Positions 33,489-44,318 are shown, numbered from the stretch's first letter. The stretch: DNA of 64,000 nt from Albugo candida (GCA_040437565.1 JBDOQK010000046.1:62001-126000), one strand, 5' to 3'. Notes: a model not told the origin generated them from the sequence alone. Numbers and translations are program-made.

Positions 33489-34901
33489 ATGGCTCCAAGC
33501 ACTCCTAGAGCCAAGCCGCTTGGAGTTCCGATACAGTCTTCCAATATAAAAGACGTACAACCGCTTTCTCATTCAATACTTCTTATCCCAACAAAATCAT
33601 TAGAAACGGACGAAATCATCCGTAAGAAACTGCATGACGCCGAATTTCTCATCTCTCGACAGGGACTTCTCACACTATCAACACAAGAGTCAGCAGACTT
33701 TGTCGATCTTATTTCTAATCCGCGAAGCAAATTGTACGTCGATGCAGCAAACCTCACCGAAAATGAGCCAGTACGCGACAAAGTCGCGCAACTCGCTACA
33801 GGACCCATCTTGGTGTTACTCGTAGAGAAAGGGGGCGATTGCGTTGCGCAATTGCTCGCTTTTGTCGAGCAACTTCATTCTTTAACAAGTGACGAGAGGT
33901 ATTATTGCACTAGCGATACAATCACTCTGAGCAAAGAAGTGGAGTTTTGCTTCAGTCGAATACAACCAGCAGCATTTTGTGATTTAGAACACAAGCCACC
34001 GAAAAGAGCTCGCGTGGATTTAGACGGTGTGATGCGTCATTATCTCTTTCCGTCTCATATCACTCATCCCGACGCACTCGGTCGACTTTTCGTGTTTGGA
34101 ATGTATGGTCCATTAGACGCTCACTATCGCCTCACTGCCGGAAGGATTGGACACCATGTGGTCTCTGACCGTGAAATTCAAGTAATGATCAGGCAGATTC
34201 ATTGTGAAGATGTGTATAAAGTGTACGATCTCCATAATCTCTCGCCGGAAGAATTGCAAGAAGTTCAAGNNNNNNNNNNNNNNNNNNNNNNNNNNNNNNN
34301 NNNNNNNNNNNNNNNNNNNNNNNNNNNNNNNNNNNNNNNNNNNNNNNNNNNNNNNNNNNNNNNNNNNNNTGCCGGAAGGATTGGACACCATGTGGTCTCT
34401 GACCGTGAAATTCAAGTAATGATCAGGCAGATTCATTGTGAAGATGTGTATAAAGTGTACGATCTCCATAATCTCTCGCCGGAAGAATTGCAAGAAGTTC
34501 AAGGTCAAGTTGAGAGAAATGTGTCATTCGAGCCAAAATACACGAAAGAGATGACCCTGACGCTTTTTAAGTTCTGTCAACGCGATGAAAATGGAACTCT
34601 GGGTTTTGAGGAAATGCAGTCGGTGATAATGAGTGAGCGAGTGAAGAGAGTATTACGCCTCAAGACTCACTTGACATTCTCCTCGAGTCCATCGAAAATG
34701 AGTGGAAAATGGACTCAACGAACTGAAGGATCCGAAAAGTGTCTGCAAAAGCTGTTGGATAACAGCAAAGGGCTTAGTGATGCGCAAATTGCGTCATTGG
34801 TATCCCAGTTGTTAAGTAAACGCTCGCACGAAATATGTCATCTCGAAGACGGTAATGCGGCTTCCCTCACGCAAAATGTCAAGCTTTTGAGGCCACGATG
34901 A
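33489..34901 (+). CDS. NDPK-like domain plus EF-hand protein
   Basis: 392 codons after collapsing a 134-bp duplicate around the gap; intronless. Residues about 30-160 resemble a nucleoside diphosphate kinase fold (LIPTKSLETDEIIRKKLHDA, ATGPILVLLVEKGGDCVAQL, then SKEVEFCFSR at the usual NDPK end). The NxxHGSD catalytic-histidine block is not recognisable, so kinase activity is doubtful. A C-terminal EF-hand-like loop (RDENGTLGFEEMQ) follows. NDPK-like domains joined to other modules are typical of axonemal proteins (NME5/7/8 group), so a flagellar role is a fair inference. It ends 17 bp from the convergent FAM228-like gene. Confidence 0.78.
   Translation: MAPSTPRAKPLGVPIQSSNIKDVQPLSHSILLIPTKSLETDEIIRKKLHDAEFLISRQGLLTLSTQESADFVDLISNPRSKLYVDAANLTENEPVRDKVAQLATGPILVLLVEKGGDCVAQLLAFVEQLHSLTSDERYYCTSDTITLSKEVEFCFSRIQPAAFCDLEHKPPKRARVDLDGVMRHYLFPSHITHPDALGRLFVFGMYGPLDAHYRLTAGRIGHHVVSDREIQVMIRQIHCEDVYKVYDLHNLSPEELQEVQXXXXXXXXXXXXXXXXXXXXXXXXXXXXXXXXXXAGRIGHHVVSDREIQVMIRQIHCEDVYKVYDLHNLSPEELQEVQGQVERNVSFEPKYTKEMTLTLFKFCQRDENGTLGFEEMQSVIMSERVKRVLRLKTHLTFSSSPSKMSGKWTQRTEGSEKCLQKLLDNSKGLSDAQIASLVSQLLSKRSHEICHLEDGNAASLTQNVKLLRPR
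34136..34503. repeat. Assembly gap with 134-bp flanking duplicate
   Basis: 100 N at 34270-34369. Bases 34136-34269 recur at 34370-34503. In frame after collapse. Confidence 0.95.
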
Positions 34902-34918
34902 GGAGCGAAAATGGTCAT

Positions 34919-36191
34919 TCATTTATCGCCTTGTGCAACTACTTCACGTTTTGTGCGTCTTCCTTTCGAGAACTCTTTTGAAACTATCGCCTCCCCTTTT
35001 TCAAAATTGTAATGGTCAAAGTGAACGCGCGATTCTGTGGTTTTGGAGCTTTCGAACCGTCCTCCGCCTTCATCATTAAAATAGCCATATGGCGTGCTTT
35101 CCAGTCGTCCTTTGGCATACATTCTTACATCAAGATTATCATTTCGACCCAAGTCGTGCTTCTTCATCTCCGAAAAACCAGACGACGAATTTGTACCGGA
35201 GTCTTCAACCTCAGCAATCTACACTCACATGCACTCAAATAGACTCATGATACTGAGGGTAGAATTTCGCACCTCATTTTGCCGTCGAGACAGAATCCGC
35301 TTGACCGGATCGTCAAGTTTCACGCAGCTCGTCAAATACTTGACGTCCTGAAGCGGATTATACTCGTTCTCATTGATGATATCGCGAAAAAGACCCCCTT
35401 TACGATCGTTTACACTCAGAAACTTTCCATACGCCTTATTTCTCTCTTTGTTCAATTGAGAGCCGTCCAATGCTTCAACTTGACGTACGATCGAGTCATT
35501 CAGTCGATGATATACTTTGCAGTTCCATTCGTCGTACATTTTCTGCATTCGAAGATTTCTCATTCGTTCCTGAGTCGCTATTTCCTCATGAACTTTATCG
35601 GCGAGTATTTTTCCCTCCTTNNNNNNNNNNNNNNNNNNNNNNNNNNNNNNNNNNNNNNNNNNNNNNNNNNNNNNNNNNNNNNNNNNNNNNNNNNNNNNNN
35701 NNNNNNNNNNNNNNNNNNNNAGCCGTCCAATGCTTCAACTTGACGTACGATCGAGTCATTCAGTCGATGATATACTTTGCAGTTCCATTCGTCGTACATT
35801 TTCTGCATTCGAAGATTTCTCATTCGTTCCTGAGTCGCTATTTCCTCATGAACTTTATCGGCGAGTATTTTTCCCTCCTTCACTCATCCCCTCAAATAAC
35901 AATAAAAGATTGAGGGAACACGCAGTACCTCAGCTTCTCGCCAAAGCTGCTGACATTTTGCCTCGCGTTTTTGTTTCTGTCGCAAAATACTTTGAACGAC
36001 CTGAAGATCCAAATCTTCGCCGAGCTCATGTCGTTTCTTCCGGCTTTCTGCATTCTGTTGTGTGCTTAGCGTAAGTGAAGGCTAACCGACAGATGAGAAT
36101 TTACTCGTTTGTATGTTTGTAAGAGTGGTCGTAGAAGTTGACTGGAGGCCGTAGGAGCGCTGGGCTTTATGGATACAGGGCTAAGATTCAT
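34919..36191 (-). CDS. FAM228-like protein, four exons
   Basis: Exons (minus strand) 36105-36191, 35929-36054, 35273-35617 (its 5' part recurs at 35721-35877 beyond a false gap) and 34919-35218. They total 285 codons plus stop; introns 50, 51 and 54 nt. The central part (MYDEWNCKVYHRLNDSIVRQ, then NDRKGGLFRDIINENEYNPL and LDDPVKRIL) matches the FAM228 pattern of a W-x-x-x-V-Y block, an RKGGVFLD-like block and YNPL/DPLKR. FAM228 proteins occur largely in ciliated eukaryotes and their function is unknown. The C-terminus (KGRLESTPYGYFND) resembles short ciliary/inner-junction type motifs, which is weak evidence. The 5' end faces PEX11. Confidence 0.75.
35461..35880. repeat. Assembly gap with 160-bp flanking duplicate
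   Basis: 100 N at 35621-35720. Bases 35461-35620 recur at 35721-35880. It lies inside exon 3 of the FAM228-like gene. Confidence 0.95.
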
Positions 36192-36589
36192 TGTTAATGA
36201 ATGAAAGTGGAAGAAGTAGAGCGATATGGACCGTAAATTGGCTTCTGTTGCTACTTTACATATCTCCGAGTACGTGTCTGAGTCATGAATGTGGATATTC
36301 ATGCTCGGTCATCAAATGTGATGCATAAACAGACAGAAATAGCGAGAAACGACTCGGGTGCTCAGTCCAAACTTAACGGGAACAAAACGAGTTCGTTGCG
36401 ATTCTGATGAAAATGTCGCCTGCGAATGAGATGGAGATATAAAAACGTCAATGAATTATATGATAAATCAATCAAGTGACGATTATCGTTAGTGCAAGGA
36501 CGTGAAAAGCAGTGCAGAGGTATAGAAGCTAACGATATTACAGGCTTCACAATAGCGCTCTATTGCATGGATCACGGTGCTTGGTCATC
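36192..36589. promoter_or_regulatory. Divergent promoter interval
   Basis: 398 bp between the divergent FAM228-like and PEX11 genes. No motif is identified. Confidence 0.35.
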
Positions 36590-37783
36590 ATGCAATGTTT
36601 TGAAAGTAAAGATCGCGCATTTTGCAACGCGATTCTTAGCGTTGCATCGACCTTAGAAGGACGTGATAAGCTGACAAAAGTGCGAAAATGTCGATAATAC
36701 CCAACTTTACTGACTATTGTCGCCTTGACTATAGCTATTGCAGTATGGAAGTCGAGCTCTTGCTTGGTACTGTTTCACATTAGGCGCGAATGAGATTGGA
36801 ACGAGGTATCAGTGGTTGGGTGATGGAGAGATATCTCAGTAAATAACTTTGTAGATTGAGCAACCTGTATAAGGCTACGCAACAGGCACGAAAAGTTTTT
36901 CGATTGGGGAAAAGCGCATTGCTTTACACTAAATTTGAAAGCATTTTGGAAAAGAAGGTCGGAACTTGCAGCTTGGACTTGATCTGGATTTATTCTAGTT
37001 CTTCTACTAGTGTACATCCCACTACATGCGTTACCTGGAGCTTGTGCAAAATTGCGGAATGGTATACGAAGAATATACGTCTTGACTTTATTATACATTA
37101 TACACTTATTTGGGTTAAGATTGGATTTCTCGCATATGACAATATCATTTTCGCAAGTAAAGCCAACGTCTTGAAAGTGGACGAAGCAAAAGCAGTACGA
37201 CAAGGCGGTCTGCTCTGGTACGGCGAAGTTATTTTGTAGTTTATTTTGATCCGTGCAATTCAAACAGGTTTATAGCCAATATTGCTGGGTTCTTACGAGC
37301 CGCTGGTTCACTTAAATTGGTACGTAGCCATCTCCAACAAAATATAAACACTGAAAGGTTTATAGAATGTCGACGAAGAAAATGATATTCGAAAGCGTTT
37401 GAGTTTTGATTTGGTGAGAGAATGTCAACCTTTTCGAAGTATTCTCATGGTATTTTGTCTGTAGAAGGTCGATCAAATGGAAATTTTGCAAGCTCAACTA
37501 GATGTGCTCCAGGAAACGCGTTCAAAGAATTTGATTTCGCTTCTCAAGGTATTTTCTACTACAACGGCCTGACGAGCTCACTGTTTTGGGTTAGATTACG
37601 TGTGATTTAGTCGTGTCATCCAATACAAGTGGCGTGAGACTTTCTGAGAGAGTGCTAGGAAAGAAACTTCACGATGGTATCATTGGGAGTGTCGGATGCT
37701 TATCTGCCATTCTTTTTCTCTACAATATCTGGCCAAAGACGCAACCCAAATCGATGCTCATTACCGAAAGCACTGCAGCCTAA
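36590..37783 (+). CDS. PEX11: Peroxisomal membrane protein PEX11, nine exons
   Basis: Exons 36590-36679, 36735-36805, 36855-36957, 37011-37061, 37120-37217, 37268-37319, 37366-37413, 37465-37548 and 37595-37783 sum to 261 codons plus stop. All eight introns are 46-58 nt with GT-AG ends. The spliced protein carries the PEX11 landmarks in order: EGRDKLTKLLQYGSRALAW (family: GRDKxxRxxQYxxR), YKATQQARKVFRLGKS, MIGFLAYDNIIFASKANVLK (YxxxDNxxxLxK), GGLLWFIANIAGFLRAAG and the C-terminal membrane segment GSVGCLSAILFLYNIWPK. PEX11 bends peroxisome membranes and drives their elongation and division. Length fits (235-260). Splicing is by eye but all joins keep frame and family pattern. Confidence 0.92.
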
Positions 37784-37852
37784 TTGAAATAGAAATACGC
37801 AGGGTATTTAATGTTTGGAGCGTCTACAATTGCAGGATTCTAATAGGCTATA

Positions 37853-38971
37853 ATGAATGTGCATGAAATCGCCGCTGTTAGTGCGACTATTGTGTCTCTG
37901 TGTCTCGGTAATGTTTGCGTCAACGCATCAAAACGAAGCGGTAAAATTACTTACAGTATGGCTACCACATTACTCATGGTTCAGCTAGTCTCATTTTCAA
38001 TTTGTCTCGTTGCGCTATGTGTCTCTCGATATAGACAAGCACCGACGACCGCGTGCAGAGTCTCTCACAGTACAGCGTACTATGCACTTCCGGTTGCGTT
38101 TGCGATCGCTGACTACCATCTTACTATTATTTTGTCAAAAAAAATGAATTCTGCTCTATTATCTATTGTATGGAACTCAGAGATCGCAGTAACCGCGCTT
38201 TTGTTTCGCTTTTTTTTCAAGCGCTCACTGCCGAAAATCGGTCGCATTTCGATTATTTTATTGGTTCTTGGTTCAGTCACGAGCCAATCAGATCGAGAGT
38301 GGCGCACCGATACGACGCATCAAGAACGGACCGTATTTACATTACTAATTGGCATTCTTATCTCCGCATTTGCAAATATTTTAATTGAATGGGTTTATAA
38401 ACGGGATATTGCAACTCCGTTTTTGATTCAAACAACACAATTCACTTTTTTAGGAGTTTGCTTCCATGGAGCAAACACATTCTTAGAATTGGAAAACGAA
38501 ATGTTTTATGGTTTTAATGGCTGGACCTGGGCTGCTGTTGTGATGCACTCGATTGCAACTATTGGAATCAATTATTTGATGAAGCATATGGATAACCTCG
38601 TCTGCTTGTACGTTCACGCGCTTGCTATGATACTGACTGGTGTGGTCTCCGTCCCGATGTTTCATGCGGGGATTTCCTTGCAGTTCATATGCGGAAGTGG
38701 AATCACAAGCATTTCTTCATATCTATATTGTCATGCAAATCAAATTGGTTTAATTCTGATTCCATCGTCTGAGAATCGGACGGAATCTGACGGGGTCATA
38801 GAGTTACCTTTGGAGTCTCCAAAACTACGGCAAGACTGCGTACCAGAACGGATCAACAAAAGAGAGCGTCTCATTGATTTCTTTCGTGAAACAAGTGGAC
38901 GTATCAGTAGAAAAAGGGCAACGTACCAGATTATCACAAAGACAGCAATAAATGATGCTGAGCAGGCGTGA
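37853..38971 (+). CDS. Nucleotide-sugar transporter family (SLC35A-like) membrane protein
   Basis: 372 codons, intronless. About nine to ten hydrophobic segments are visible. The middle matches the Nuc_sug_transp pattern: YALPVAFAIADYHLTIILSK, then NSALLSIVWNSEIAVTALLF and IGRISIILLVLGSVTSQ, corresponding to the LPALLYxxxNNLxxxAL / QxLYQxKILTTALF blocks of SLC35A proteins. It would sit in the Golgi or ER membrane and exchange a nucleotide sugar for the nucleotide monophosphate. The tyrosine/lysine positions used for substrate calls are not conserved, so the cargo is open. The charged C-terminal tail is cytosolic. It starts 69 bp after PEX11 and ends 80 bp before HBS1. Confidence 0.85.
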   Translation: MNVHEIAAVSATIVSLCLGNVCVNASKRSGKITYSMATTLLMVQLVSFSICLVALCVSRYRQAPTTACRVSHSTAYYALPVAFAIADYHLTIILSKKMNSALLSIVWNSEIAVTALLFRFFFKRSLPKIGRISIILLVLGSVTSQSDREWRTDTTHQERTVFTLLIGILISAFANILIEWVYKRDIATPFLIQTTQFTFLGVCFHGANTFLELENEMFYGFNGWTWAAVVMHSIATIGINYLMKHMDNLVCLYVHALAMILTGVVSVPMFHAGISLQFICGSGITSISSYLYCHANQIGLILIPSSENRTESDGVIELPLESPKLRQDCVPERINKRERLIDFFRETSGRISRKRATYQIITKTAINDAEQA

Positions 38972-39051
38972 TGTGTATACCAAGTATAGTGTGTAGCGGT
39001 ATACTTTTTGTGACAGTCGGTGTAGTGAACTAGTCACGGTTTTGGGACATA

Positions 39052-41505
39052 ATGTCACGACATCGTAATGTGCGTAATCGCACGTACTCATATGAATATG
39101 ATGGTATACAAATCACATTTAAAAAAATGTCAGTCCTCACGCGTAAATTTATCAATTTCTGCAGACTATAATGACGATTATGAGTTTGATACACCGCATT
39201 CTCCAAGCACAGGTAAACTATCAATTCGCACAAGACGTGTCGTTTTAGTACCTTCAGGTATACATCATTTAAATTTTATTAGATCAATACTTATACCAAC
39301 GAGATTGCCCACCATTTAACGCTATCGAGGATCCACTCTCATTAAGCACAACCAACGATTCTTCCACCAATCCAGAAGACGGTGCGTTCACACAAAACGA
39401 AATGAATTATTGTAGCAACGATTAATTGCAAGATTGCAAGATATCTTGAATCAGTGTATTCCTCAACTAAAAGAAATGTTAACGGCCAATCATTTCCAAG
39501 AATCTCAACTCATCGAGGCGTTGCGTTCGACTAATTATAATTTGGACCAAGCTGCGATTATATTACTAGAACAAGAAAACTCGGAAACGGTATCTTCCAC
39601 CAGCGTTTCAATCTCAGAATTACAAAACTGTTCCAAGTCATCGTCTCTTCCACTCAACACGCCAACCCGCAATGTTGCACCATCTTCCTTCCAAAGTCCC
39701 AAACCCACTCACGAAGATGCCTTGCCTGAACAAATAGTGGAAACGCTCACTGACTCCTCCACATTCCGGAAACCGCAGACAAAAGTTTCTTTATCCGAGT
39801 CGAAGAAACTTACGTATCAAAAAGCCGAAGAAAGGACCCAACATCAAGCACTTCAACACGAATCTTCAAAAACTGATAAAGTTCGCATCAATTTAATCGT
39901 TGTCGGTCATGTGGATGCCGGCAAAAGCACCATAATGGGCCATCTTCTTTTCCAATTGGGATATGTGAGTCGTAAGCTAATGCACAAATACGAAAAAGAG
40001 TCGAAACAAGCCGGTAAATCCTCGTTTTTATACGCTTGGGTCACAGACGCCGACGAAGAAGAGGTTTTCCACACGACCATCTCTCATATCCGCAACCTAA
40101 TCATAGTCTGTAGCGCGTTCGAGGAGTCACAATGGACATTGGCGTCAAGTACTTTGAGACTGCCACAAAACACGTCACATTACTCGACGCTCCCGGCCAC
40201 CGCGACTTTATTCCAAAGATGATCGCGGGAGCCACTCAAGCGGATGTTGCGTTATTAGTGGTCCCAGCGTCCACTGGTGAGTTTGAAGGCGCATTTGAAA
40301 ATTCGGGACAGACAAAAGAACACACGCTTTTGATTCGAAGTCTTGGAGTCGCACAATTGATCGTTGCGGTCAATAAAATGGACACAATTGCGTGGGATCC
40401 AATTCGATATCAGGAAGTCGTCGATTCACTCAAATCGTACCTACAGCGTGTGGGTTTCCGCAAACAGATCCACTTTGTCCCCGTCAGCGGCATGCACGGC
40501 ACGAATCTGAGCTCTTTGGATGGAATCTGCGCGTGGTACGATGGACCAACTTTACTTCAAGCGATCGGTGAGACTCATTTTCTCATTCCTTATTTCTCAT
40601 TTCTCATTTCCTCATTTCCTCATTTCCTCATTTCCTCATTTCCTCATTTCCTCATTTCCTCATTTCCTCATTTCCTCATTTCCTCATTTCCTCATTTCCT
40701 CATTTCCTCATTTTTTTAATCCCTCATTTCCTCAATACCTCAATCCCACAATTTTCAACTCCTCAAAACAGATGAGTTAACTGCTCCTCAACGCCCAATT
40801 TCGAAACCTTTTCGAATGGGAATCACAGACGTCTCCAAGTCGCTTACGCTCGGGCAATGCGTGTCAGGACGTATCTATACTGGAGCCGTGGCGCCTGGCA
40901 GCTCGGTTCGTTGCCTTTTTACACTATTTTATTCAATGTCGCCTCATCTGTTTCCTAGTTGATGCTGATGCCCGCAGGAGTCACTTTAGGCGTCAAAGGT
41001 TTGGAATAGAAAAGATGGCGATATGGAGCTCATACACGCTTTTGTAGCGATCGAAATGGATAATAAACCGCTGAAGATGGCGCTTGCAGGAGACATTGTG
41101 GATATTGGTGTCACAGGAATTGATGCGATTTACCTGACAACTGGCAGCATGTTGTGCTCTATTTCCCATCCGATCCAATGCGTTGAAAAATTCCAAGCAA
41201 AAATCATAACAATGTCTGAGATCCAAGTGCCATTGATCAAAGGTGCAAGTGTGACGCTCCATCTCCATCACATCGATGAGCCTGCAATTATTACGCGTCT
41301 TGTGAGCATTCTCGATAAAAATGGCAATGTGGAGAAGAAACGACCGCGATGCATTCCACGAGAAAAATCAGCTGTGGTGGAAATATCGACACAGCGTGCG
41401 ATCTGTTTGGAGCTCTCGGCGGAATTTCGGGCTCTAGGGCGATTTGCGGTTCGTGATCGCGGGAATACGATCGCGGCTGGAATTGTTTTGAGCATTCTGG
41501 TGTAA
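39052..41505 (+). CDS. HBS1: HBS1, eEF1A-like ribosome-rescue GTPase, eight exons
   Basis: Exons 39052-39103, 39165-39212, 39283-39381, 39441-40063, 40114-40567, 40772-40905, 40959-40998 and 41048-41505 give 635 codons plus stop. The N-terminus [20 protein letters not shown] is the HBS1 signature, followed by the UBA-like HBS1_N helix region ([19 protein letters not shown]). GTPase motifs: [16 protein letters not shown] (restored by an intron), [12 protein letters not shown] and SGMHGTN. Beta-barrel domains II and III follow to the end. HBS1 with Dom34/Pelota splits stalled ribosomes in no-go and non-stop decay. Intron 5 (204 nt) holds an 8-bp microsatellite. The gene ends 20 bp from the convergent glutaredoxin gene. 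Confidence 0.96.
40603..40706 (+). repeat. Microsatellite, 13 copies of ctcatttc
   Basis: A perfect octamer array inside HBS1 intron 5, with degenerate copies on both sides (about 40573-40745). The pyrimidine-rich strand is the sense strand, so it may extend the polypyrimidine tract. Read through, it makes a spurious repetitive frame of the FLISSFPH type. Confidence 0.95.
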
Positions 41506-41525
41506 GGTAAGAATGTATTCACACT

Positions 41526-44318
41526 TTAAGGCTTCAGCTCGATTAGCTCGTTGTCTTCGTGTAATTGCTGGATAATATCGAGGCCTCCAATTAACTTTCC
41601 TTTGATGTACACTTGAGGGTACGTAGGCCAATTGGAATATTTTTTGAGACCTTGTCGAACACTTTCATCGCTCAGAATGTCAAAAGACCCGTATTGGAAG
41701 CCTTGGTGATCTAAAATCTCGACCAATTGCCGAGAAAACCCGCATTGAGGCGCTTGTGGTGTGCCTACATTGCGGTTGCATGAAAAGGGACAAAATTCAT
41801 TTTCCGTAGACTTACATACCTTTGATGAATATCATTACGTCCGCCTGGTTGATGATTGCTTCATACTTGTTTTCACGCTTTTCGCGCTTGCTGACACCGA
41901 GCTGCTCACTCAGATCTCCTTTTTCCTGACCAGGTCTTTCGTGAGGTCGATGAGAGAGAGAAATGAAATTCTTTTACCGCCATTTCATTCAGAATATCCA
42001 ATCCACCAATTAGTTGCCCGTTTACGTATATCTGCGGATACGTCGGCCAATTGGAGAATTTCTTGAGTTCTTGACGCACTTGCTCATCACTCAAAATATC
42101 AAACGAGCTGAACGGAATATCATTTTCACGTAATAATTGCACGACTTTGCGACTGAAACCGCATTTTGGATCCTGTGGAGTTCCCTTCATGAATAACAAG
42201 AGTTTGGCCGAGTGAACGAGTGCTTTCAGACTTTCTTGAAAGGCTTCTTCGCCTTCCTCGACATTTTTTGCGAGTCCGAGCTGCTCCACCACTGAGCCTT
42301 CTTCCTATGGAAGATACAGACGCTACGGATAAAAATGGGTTCATGAGCTCTAAACATCGACTAATTGACCTTCATCTCCTTCAAAATGTCCAAACCGCCG
42401 ACCAGCGCTCCATTTACATATAATTGAGGAAAAGTGGGCCAATTCGAGTATTTTTTGAGACCTTGACGGACCTAAATTATGAAGAATGGTGGGCGATGAG
42501 AAGAAAGAGGTTATGTGAAGAGACAGTATTCGGCACGGACCGCGTCATCCTGAAGAATGTCAAAAGTGCCATATTGAACGTGTTCTGCATCCAGGATGGA
42601 AATGATTTGCTTGCTAAAACCACATCTTGGTTGGTCGTGAGTACCCTTTATGAACAGCATCACTGCAGAAGCACTAGAAATCGATGAGACAATTGCAATT
42701 ATAATGCATTACCTTGCTTACTTTATCAATTTGTTCAGGCGATAAGTGAGAGCGTGACTCAATTCCTGTTATTTATAAGCCAATCAGTCTCAGCAATTGA
42801 TATCCGGTTATATCACATACCGGTGCATTTTCATCATTGCTTCCAGCTTCCTTACGCTTTTCCATCATACTTTTATCCAGAATTTGTATGTGTTTGGCAA
42901 GCTCCGACACATTTGCGCCCTCCAACTTCTCCAAAACACTTCTCCCTTGTAAGATGCAAAATGTAGGCACAACCGAGATCTCAAATCGCTCACTAATATC
43001 GGAAATCGCTTCCGCGTCCACCTTTAAGAATCGAATGCGCGGATGGAGTGTCGCAAGCTGCCGGAAGACGACATCGATCTGAGCATTGGGCTTGCTGGGT
43101 TCATGAAACGAAGCCCAAAAAAATGTGATTGAAACCACCGATTCATTTTGAGTTTGTTCGTCAAAAACAGCCGCGTTGGANNNNNNNNNNNNNNNNNNNN
43201 NNNNNNNNNNNNNNNNNNNNNNNNNNNNNNNNNNNNNNNNNNNNNNNNNNNNNNNNNNNNNNNNNNNNNNNNNNNNNNNNAGTTCCCTTCATGAATAACA
43301 AGAGTTTGGCCGAGTGAACGAGTGCTTTCAGACTTTCTTGAAAGGCTTCTTCGCCTTCCTCGACATTTTTTGCGAGTCCGAGCTGCTCCACCACTGAGCC
43401 TTCTTCCTATGGAAGATACAGACGCTACGGATAAAAATGGGTTCATGAGCTCTAAACATCGACTAATTGACCTTCATCTCCTTCAAAATGTCCAAACCGC
43501 CGACCAGCGCTCCATTTACATATAATTGAGGAAAAGTGGGCCAATTCGAGTATTTTTTGAGACCTTGACGGACCTAAATTATGAAGAATGGTGGGCGATG
43601 AGAAGAAAGAGGTTATGTGAAGAGACAGTATTCGGCACGGACCGCGTCATCCTGAAGAATGTCAAAAGTGCCATATTGAACGTGTTCTGCATCCAGGATG
43701 GAAATGATTTGCTTGCTAAAACCACATCTTGGTTGGTCGTGAGTACCCTTTATGAACAGCATCACTGCAGAAGCACTAGAAATCGATGAGACAATTGCAA
43801 TTATAATGCATTACCTTGCTTACTTTATCAATTTGTTCAGGCGATAAGTGAGAGCGTGACTCAATTCCTGTTATTTATAAGCCAATCAGTCTCAGCAATT
43901 GATATCCGGTTATATCACATACCGGTGCATTTTCATCATTGCTTCCAGCTTCCTTACGCTTTTCCATCATACTTTTATCCAGAATTTGTATGTGTTTGGC
44001 AAGCTCCGACACATTTGCGCCCTCCAACTTCTCCAAAACACTTCTCCCTTGTAAGATGCAAAATGTAGGCACAACCGAGATCTCAAATCGCTCACTAATA
44101 TCGGAAATCGCTTCCGCGTCCACCTTTAAGAATCGAATGCGCGGATGGAGTGTCGCAAGCTGCCGGAAGACGACATCGATCTGAGCATTGGGCTTGCTGG
44201 GTTCATGAAACGAAGCCCAAAAAAATGTGATTGAAACCACCGATTCATTTTGAGTTTGTTCGTCAAAAACAGCCGCGTTGGACACCTCCAAGACTGTGCC
44301 GGGAACACTGGACATCAT
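41526..44318 (-). CDS. GRX3: Multidomain monothiol glutaredoxin (Trx-Grx-Grx-Grx)
   Basis: The real exons are 43923-44318, 43824-43867, 43643-43775, 43472-43573, 41978-42304 (its 5' part recurs at 43281-43406), 41820-41925 and 41526-41764. They give 448 codons plus stop; introns are 48-69 nt. A 1002-bp duplicate around a gap makes most exons appear twice. Residues 1-115 are a thioredoxin fold with no active-site cysteine ([10 protein letters not shown]). Three Grx domains follow, each with [30 protein letters not shown] and [13 protein letters not shown], and each with SNWPT and GGLDI. This is the PICOT/Grx3 family, which carries [2Fe-2S] clusters and handles iron in the cytosol and nucleus. 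Three Grx units match plant GRXS17 rather than the two of animals and yeast. Confidence 0.96.
42179..44282. repeat. Assembly gap with 1002-bp flanking duplicate
   Basis: 100 N at 43181-43280. Bases 42179-43180 recur at 43281-44282, apparently without change. This is the longest overlap artefact of the window and would inflate glutaredoxin copy number. Confidence 0.95.

Noticed and set aside
36775-37263. 162-codon minus-strand ORF
   Set aside because: Antisense shadow of PEX11 exons and introns.
37234-37267. Intron of about 32 nt in PEX11 (donor near 37236)
   Set aside because: A 50-nt intron (37218-37267) keeps frame and gives the family-typical GGLLWF join.
40520-40780. Repetitive protein of FLISSFPH units
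   Set aside because: Chance translation of the octamer microsatellite in an HBS1 intron.
43281-44318. A second glutaredoxin gene
   Set aside because: It is the right-hand copy of a 1002-bp assembly overlap; bases match the left copy and only one promoter end exists.
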